Source: an uncultured Eubacteriales bacterium
GTDB taxonomy: Bacteria; Bacillota_A; Clostridia; Oscillospirales; CAG-272
Direction: 5' to 3'
Length of the DNA stretch: 11,497 bases
Assembly: GCA_900555345.1 (NCBI GenBank)
Contig: USKS01000024.1
Span: 1 to 11,497 of the forward strand
Below the pieces are notes generated by a model. The model was not told the DNA's origin. It did not search any database and worked only from the letters and a program-made list of their open reading frames with translations. A program made the position numbers and the translations under genes. Each line of letters begins with the position of its first letter. Within the stretch, counting starts at the first letter, position 1. Below, one piece after another: positions 8,091 through 11,497 of this stretch.

Positions 8091-8204
8091 CGAAGCAGAA
8101 ATGCTTGCTTGCAAGGGCATTTTTGCTCAGCCGTCGAATTGGAGCAGCCGCGCGAAAGCGCGGAAGCGGCATAGCCGCTCTGATTTTGCCGCAGGCAAAA
8201 TCCC
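8088..8204. repeat. structured intergenic repeat, copy A
   Basis: First of two tandem copies of a four-hairpin element. Hairpin 1: 8094-8104 against 8117-8127, 11 pairs including one G.T, 12-base loop. Hairpin 2: 8148-8153 against 8158-8163, six GC pairs closing a GAAA tetraloop on the plus strand. Hairpin 3: 8165-8170 against 8174-8179, loop ATA. Hairpin 4: 8182-8190 against 8194-8202, nine pairs, loop GCA. The last 60 bases (8145-8204) match copy B at 59 positions, the one change being in a loop. Resembles REP/BIME or small non-autonomous repeat families; I cannot name the family from sequence alone. Confidence 0.92.
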
Positions 8205-8216
8205 AAGCATATTTAA

Positions 8217-8331
8217 CCACGAAGTGAAAATGCTTGCTTGCAAGGGCATTTTCACGAGGCCGTCAATTGCGCAGCCGCGCGAAAGCGCGGAAGCGGCAAA
8301 GCCGCTCTGATTTTGCCGCAGGCAAAATCCC
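8217..8331. repeat. structured intergenic repeat, copy B
   Basis: Second copy, 129 bp to the right of copy A, shorter by two bases in the segment between hairpins 1 and 2. Hairpin 1: 8224-8233 against 8246-8255, ten perfect pairs with the same 12-base loop as copy A. Hairpin 2: 8275-8280 against 8285-8290, loop GAAA. Hairpin 3: 8292-8297 against 8301-8306, loop AAA. Hairpin 4: 8309-8317 against 8321-8329, loop GCA. It is followed by an AT-rich linker (GCATATTATAAC at 8335-8346) like the one between the copies (GCATATTTAAC at 8208-8218), so the full unit is about 129 bp including linker. Confidence 0.92.
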
Positions 8332-8338
8332 TGCGCAT

Positions 8339-8367
8339 ATTATAACATACCCCCCACTCTATTGCAA
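8339..8367 (-). promoter_or_regulatory. candidate sigma-A promoter upstream of repeats and radA
   Basis: On the minus strand: TTGCAA (8362-8367; 4 of 6 to TTGACA), a 17-base spacer ending in TGT, then TATAAT (8339-8344), i.e. a -35, ideal spacing and a perfect extended -10. The -35 begins directly behind the cwlD stop codon. The predicted start near 8332 falls at the first base outside repeat copy B, so the RNA would carry both repeats in a leader of about 450 bases before radA. Prediction only. Confidence 0.55.
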
Positions 8368-8368
8368 G

Positions 8369-9115
8369 TTATTTTTGCTGTGCAACAGCCCTTGCGGACT
8401 CGATACTGTCAATAATTCCGGCGGCGATGCACACCGAAAGCTTCCGCCTGTACACAGGGTCGCAAAGGCTCGCTGCTTCCTCCGAATTTGACAGAAATCC
8501 GCACTCAACAAGTACCGCCGGGATCTCCGAGCGGTTCAAGAGATATATAGCGCTGCCCGCCTTTTTCGTGAGCCTGTCATTGTCCGTCTGCAGATATTTT
8601 TCCGTATATCCCTGTATCCTGTCCGCCATTGCCACAGACTCCCCCGTGTTCGGCGAATAATAGACCTGCAGCCCGGAGTAGCGGCTGTCGGTAAACTTGT
8701 TCATATGTATGCTCACAAGATACTCCGCACCCGCCTCCTGCGTAAAACGCAGCCTGTTTCTGAGATCGTACGTCTTTTTGTGACCTTTATAGTCGGAAAG
8801 ATCGCCGTACATATCATAAAGCAGCGTATCCGTCTCCCGCGTCATGACCGTGCGGTATCCCGCCGCATTGAGTATATCCGTAATACAGCGCGACATTTCA
8901 AGATTAAGCTCCTTCTCCGTCGTGCCGTCGGCAGCGGAGCATCCTCCGTCCTCCCCGCCGTGCCCGGGGTCGATCACAACAACGGGCACCGCCGCAATAC
9001 CGCCTCCGGGCGTTTTCGAAATTAACTTATCAATGTTTCCGATAGCGATCCCCGTAGCGCCGAGAAGCAGTCCGAGGACTGCAAAAGCGCACAGCCACTG
9101 TACTTTGTTTTTCAT
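8369..9115 (-). CDS. cwlD: N-acetylmuramoyl-L-alanine amidase, CwlD-like
   Basis: A zinc amidase (Amidase_3) that cuts the bond between muramic acid and the peptide. 248 residues, close to the 237 of Bacillus subtilis CwlD, which prepares muramic-delta-lactam in the spore cortex. A single N-terminal hydrophobic segment (about 7-27) acts as signal anchor, so the catalytic domain (about 44-240) lies outside the membrane. Zinc ligands are His52 (D-P-G-H-G-G), Glu67 (T-E-K-E-L) and His137 (S-I-H-M-N); the catalytic Glu204 is in V-E-C-G-F-L-S-N. It has no SPOR or cell-wall-binding repeats, which favours CwlD over vegetative amidases, but the exact role is inferred. The SD is AAAGGG, 8 bases before the ATG. 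It is separated from tgt by a terminator and has no obvious terminator of its own before the repeat region. Confidence 0.9.
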   Translation of the reverse strand: MKNKVQWLCAFAVLGLLLGATGIAIGNIDKLISKTPGGGIAAVPVVVIDPGHGGEDGGCSAADGTTEKELNLEMSRCITDILNAAGYRTVMTRETDTLLYDMYGDLSDYKGHKKTYDLRNRLRFTQEAGAEYLVSIHMNKFTDSRYSGLQVYYSPNTGESVAMADRIQGYTEKYLQTDNDRLTKKAGSAIYLLNRSEIPAVLVECGFLSNSEEAASLCDPVYRRKLSVCIAAGIIDSIESARAVAQQK

Positions 9116-9183
9116 AAAAAATACCCTTTCGGCAGAAGTATTATTTTATATAAATACTATGCCGCGCACCCCATTCTTAGACG

Positions 9184-9211
9184 AAAAGAGGACTGATTTC
9201 TCAGTCCTCTT
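9184..9211 (-). terminator. terminator after tgt
   Basis: A perfect 11-base inverted repeat, 9186-9196 against 9201-9211, with loop TTTC, begins 4 bases after the tgt stop codon on the minus strand. The T run is short (the four A at 9184-9187 on the plus strand, two of them within the stem), so it may be leaky and let some transcription reach cwlD. Confidence 0.7.
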
Positions 9212-9215
9212 AACT

Positions 9216-10352
9216 TCAGTCCTGCACTCTCTCGGCAAGGAGATTATGGTATTTTTCGTAGAACGACTCGAAATATCCGCCGTCCAGCGCCTCTCTGATC
9301 TTCTTTGTGAGCTCGTTGTAGAAATACAGATTATGCGTAACCGCAAGACGCATGCCAACCGCCTCTTTTGCCTTTATAAGATGGCGGATGTACGATCTGG
9401 AATGACGGCGGCAGGCGGGACATCCGCAGTCGGGGTCAATGGGGCGGTCGTCCCTTGCGTACTTTTCGTTCATTATGTTGAGCTTGCCCTTCCAGGTAAA
9501 CACGTTGCCGTGGCGGGCATTGCGGGACGGCATTACGCAGTCGAAAAAGTCAACGCCCAGATGAACCGCCTCAAGTATATTCTGCGGTGTGCCCACTCCC
9601 ATAAGATAGCGGGGCTTGTTCTCGGGCATATAAGGCTCAACTGCGCTGATTATCCGATACATTTCCTCGGCGCTCTCACCTACGGCAAGACCGCCTATTG
9701 CGTAGCCGTCGCAGTCAAGCGAAGCTATTTTCTTCATGTGATCTATGCGCAGATCTTCATATGTACTGCCCTGATTTATACCGAAAAGCATCTGGTGCGG
9801 GTTTACGGTGTCCGGCAGCGAATTCAGCCTTGCCATTTCCTCTTTGCAGCGGCACAGCCAGCGGTATGTTCTCTCGCAGGATCTCTTCGTATAGTTGTAC
9901 TCCGCGGGATTTTCTATGCACTCGTCAAACGCCATTGCGATAGTGGAGCCGAGGTTTGACTGTATCTGCATACTCTCCTCGGGACCCATGAATATACGCT
10001 TGCCGTCAATGTGAGAGGCGAAATACACGCCCTCCTCTTTTATCCTTCTGAGAGAGGAAAGCGAAAACACCTGAAATCCGCCGCTGTCCGTAAGAATAGG
10101 GTGCTTCCAGCCCGTAAAGCCCTGCAGTCCGCCCATATCGTGGATAAGCCGATCGCCGGGGCGCAGATGCAGATGATATGTGTTTGAAAGCATTACCTGG
10201 CAGCCCACTTCTTCAAGATCGTAAGCGTCAAGTCCGCCCTTTATGGCGGCGCAGGTGGCAACGTTCATGAATACAGGAGTCTGTATCGTTCCGTGAGGAG
10301 TCTCAAACTCTCCGCGGCGGGCTCTGCCCTCTTTTTTCAGTAACTTAAACAT
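9216..10352 (-). CDS. tgt: tRNA-guanine transglycosylase (queuine tRNA-ribosyltransferase)
   Basis: It swaps guanine-34 of GUN-anticodon tRNAs for the queuosine precursor preQ1. 378 residues, TIM-barrel, full length. Asp89 in T-D-S-G-G-F-Q (88-94) is the general acid/base, Asp143 in F-D-E-C helps recognise the base, and Asp271 in F-F-D-C-V-M-P-S-R-N (269-278) is the nucleophile. The zinc site is Cys309, Cys311, Cys314 and His340. The start is supported by the normal N-terminal family pattern (R-R-G-E-F near residue 12, then T-P-V-F-M). The nearest SD (AAAGGA at 10368-10373) is 15 bases upstream, unusually far, in an AT-rich 47-bp gap behind mutL. No queuosine biosynthesis genes are in the window. 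Confidence 0.97.
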   Translation of the reverse strand: MFKLLKKEGRARRGEFETPHGTIQTPVFMNVATCAAIKGGLDAYDLEEVGCQVMLSNTYHLHLRPGDRLIHDMGGLQGFTGWKHPILTDSGGFQVFSLSSLRRIKEEGVYFASHIDGKRIFMGPEESMQIQSNLGSTIAMAFDECIENPAEYNYTKRSCERTYRWLCRCKEEMARLNSLPDTVNPHQMLFGINQGSTYEDLRIDHMKKIASLDCDGYAIGGLAVGESAEEMYRIISAVEPYMPENKPRYLMGVGTPQNILEAVHLGVDFFDCVMPSRNARHGNVFTWKGKLNIMNEKYARDDRPIDPDCGCPACRRHSRSYIRHLIKAKEAVGMRLAVTHNLYFYNELTKKIREALDGGYFESFYEKYHNLLAERVQD

Positions 10353-10399
10353 ATGTATATGTAAATATCCTTTCGTTTTGCTTCTTTATCGGCACCGTG

Positions 10400-11497
10400 C
10401 TACATAATCCTGTCAAACTGTCTGTCAATAGAGCTTTTCTTTATCTCAAATGCGACCGGACGTCCGTGCGGGCAGGTCTTTATGACCGCGCCGTCCTCAC
10501 CGGGAGCTTTAAGCAGCCTGTCGCATATCCACCTGATGTGCTGCTCGCCGTAGACTCTGCCGCCTTTGACGGCAGCCTTGCAGGACGCCTGATACAGCTT
10601 TGCCTCGAAATATTTCGCCTGCGTTGTTTCTATAGTTCCGCTTGATGCCGAAAGAGATGACAAAAGCTCTTCCATCATGTCCTTTGCGGCGTCGCGCGAA
10701 AGCTCCTGCGGAATCTCGCTTATGTTAAGCTCCCGCTTCGGCACGTCAACGGTATAAGCAAAGCCTATGGACTTTATGCTGTCGCCGTATTCCTCAAGAA
10801 CGGGAATTTCATCCTCCGAAAGGCTTACGGTGATCGGAAACATGAGTATCTGTGAGCGGCGCTCTTTTTCCTTCATGCGGCGGCAAAGCTCGTCAAACAG
10901 TATTCTCTCGTGCGCCGCGTGCTTATCCACGATAAGCAGCCTGTCGGAAAGCTGAAGTATCACGTAGCAGTTGTACGCCTCGCCGAGGATCGTATACTCC
11001 GGTATGCTCTCGTCACGGCTGCCGTCCGATGCCTCCGCGCCGTCGGTGTCGCTTTTGTTTATATCTTCGTCTGCAGCAAAGCTGTTTTTCCCGCTTCCGA
11101 TATCGGCACTGTCAGACATACCGACCGTAGACTGTGCAGCACCCACGGTTTTCTCCGCTGCGGGCGCATCTATTGCGATCTGACGCGGTATATCCTCGCG
11201 GTCTCTCTCAACGGGCACAAATGCAGCAAGCGGATCACGACCGCCGTGCACGGCTTTATATGCCACATACGACGGCTTGTCGCCGCAGGCGCCGTCATAC
11301 GCCGCCGCAGAGGGCTCCGAAACATTTTTCTCTGCCCCGCCGACACTGCCCGCGCCCGCAATGGTGCCGTCCTTTCGGCTGTCTCCCACATCCGCCGCGG
11401 AAACCTCGTCCGCACTCTTGTCGGGATGCGGCGGTTCGGTGGTTCTTGCGTCAGCGTTTATGCCGGCAGCGCTGCTTTCGCCCGTATGCGCCGCCCG
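10400..11497 (-). CDS. mutL: DNA mismatch repair protein MutL, C-terminal part
   Basis: The last 365 residues of MutL; the frame is open to the right window edge, so the N-terminal GHKL ATPase lies outside. A GTG near 11389 is not a real start because the frame continues through it. From the window edge, residues 1 to about 164 form a low-complexity Ala/Ser/Asp/Gly-rich linker. The C-terminal dimerisation/endonuclease domain begins near residue 167. Endonuclease motifs are present: D-K-H-A-A-H-E (191-197), S-C-K-A-A (305-309), C-P-H-G-R-P (342-347) and F-D-R (361-363). Hence this MutL probably nicks DNA itself, as in bacteria lacking MutH. In the first motif the usual Gln is Lys and the second Glu is Asp. 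It is followed by tgt after 47 bp, probably in one transcript. mutS would be expected to the right. Confidence 0.95.
   Translation of the reverse strand, partial: RAAHTGESSAAGINADARTTEPPHPDKSADEVSAADVGDSRKDGTIAGAGSVGGAEKNVSEPSAAAYDGACGDKPSYVAYKAVHGGRDPLAAFVPVERDREDIPRQIAIDAPAAEKTVGAAQSTVGMSDSADIGSGKNSFAADEDINKSDTDGAEASDGSRDESIPEYTILGEAYNCYVILQLSDRLLIVDKHAAHERILFDELCRRMKEKERRSQILMFPITVSLSEDEIPVLEEYGDSIKSIGFAYTVDVPKRELNISEIPQELSRDAAKDMMEELLSSLSASSGTIETTQAKYFEAKLYQASCKAAVKGGRVYGEQHIRWICDRLLKAPGEDGAVIKTCPHGRPVAFEIKKSSIDRQFDRIM

Larger units (their letters stand above)
7886..8368. other. long non-coding region between cwlD and radA
   Basis: Without a credible gene. Reading frames crossing it exist only because the repeats are GC-rich and lack stops, and none has a plausible SD plus homologous-looking product. 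From left to right it holds the radA SD (7894-7898), a stretch up to about 8030 in which I see nothing definite, two hairpins (8035-8074), an extended -10 box (8082-8090), the two structured repeats (8088-8204 and 8217-8331) and a second promoter-like sequence (8339-8367) touching the end of cwlD. Confidence 0.85.

Noticed and set aside
8088..8331. CRISPR array
   Set aside because: Only two copies; the repeat is about 115 bp and made of several hairpins with an AT-rich linker, not short repeats with unique spacers, and no cas gene is nearby.
7942..8491. Open frames through the repeat region rich in Arg, Ala and Lys
   Set aside because: The encoded peptide repeats simply because the DNA repeats, hairpins 2-4 explain the composition, and no SD or domain is present. 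They are typical spurious translations of structured repeats.
9150..9165. Sporulation sigma-G type promoter for cwlD (CATAGTA on the minus strand)
   Set aside because: The -10-like box is suggestive, but no matching -35 lies 17-18 bases upstream; the nearest GAATG is too close. The region is AT-rich enough for chance matches, so no promoter is annotated.
8844..9959. 371-codon plus-strand open frame across cwlD and tgt
   Set aside because: It crosses two genuine genes and the terminator between them in antisense, with no plausible start signal.

Overview
The window is an ordinary-looking chromosomal stretch of a Gram-positive, anaerobic, plant-fibre-degrading clostridium. The best guess is a Ruminococcaceae/Oscillospiraceae-type gut or rumen bacterium. 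This rests on an intact cellobiose phosphorylase, strong GGAGG ribosome binding sites, RadA/Tgt/MutL/ThiN proteins of Firmicutes type, a CwlD-like amidase, a MutL with the endonuclease motifs found in bacteria without MutH, and fairly GC-rich third codon positions. The assignment to family level is inference. No mobile element, CRISPR array, rRNA or tRNA was seen.

Layout. Bases 1-1750 (+) hold the 3' part of a Gfo/Idh/MocA-type sugar oxidoreductase and a complete TIM-barrel sugar isomerase/epimerase in one operon. Bases 1771-1843 are a convergent terminator zone with two hairpins. Bases 1858-7885 (-) form one tightly packed gene run, read right to left: radA, a DUF218/YdcF membrane protein, thiN, a HAD phosphatase and cellobiose phosphorylase. 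Bases 7886-8368 are the only long non-coding stretch. It holds a two-copy tandem repeat of about 129 bp built from four consecutive hairpins, promoter-like sequences at the repeat borders that point towards radA, and two more hairpins in the presumed radA leader. Bases 8369-11497 (-) hold cwlD, a terminator, tgt, and the C-terminal part of mutL, which runs off the window.

How the genes fit together. Cellobiose phosphorylase splits imported cellobiose with phosphate and saves ATP; the neighbouring HAD enzyme may act on a sugar phosphate. The oxidoreductase/isomerase pair facing it probably converts another sugar or glycoside, of unknown identity. The remaining genes are housekeeping: recombination/repair (radA, mutL), thiamine cofactor activation (thiN), tRNA modification (tgt) and envelope/spore wall (DUF218 protein, cwlD).

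The most notable unexplained structure is the structured repeat at 8088-8346. Its two copies differ at three adjacent base pairs of one hairpin in a way that keeps pairing, and AT-rich borders carry TATAAT-like boxes. No clearly new multi-gene system is visible.
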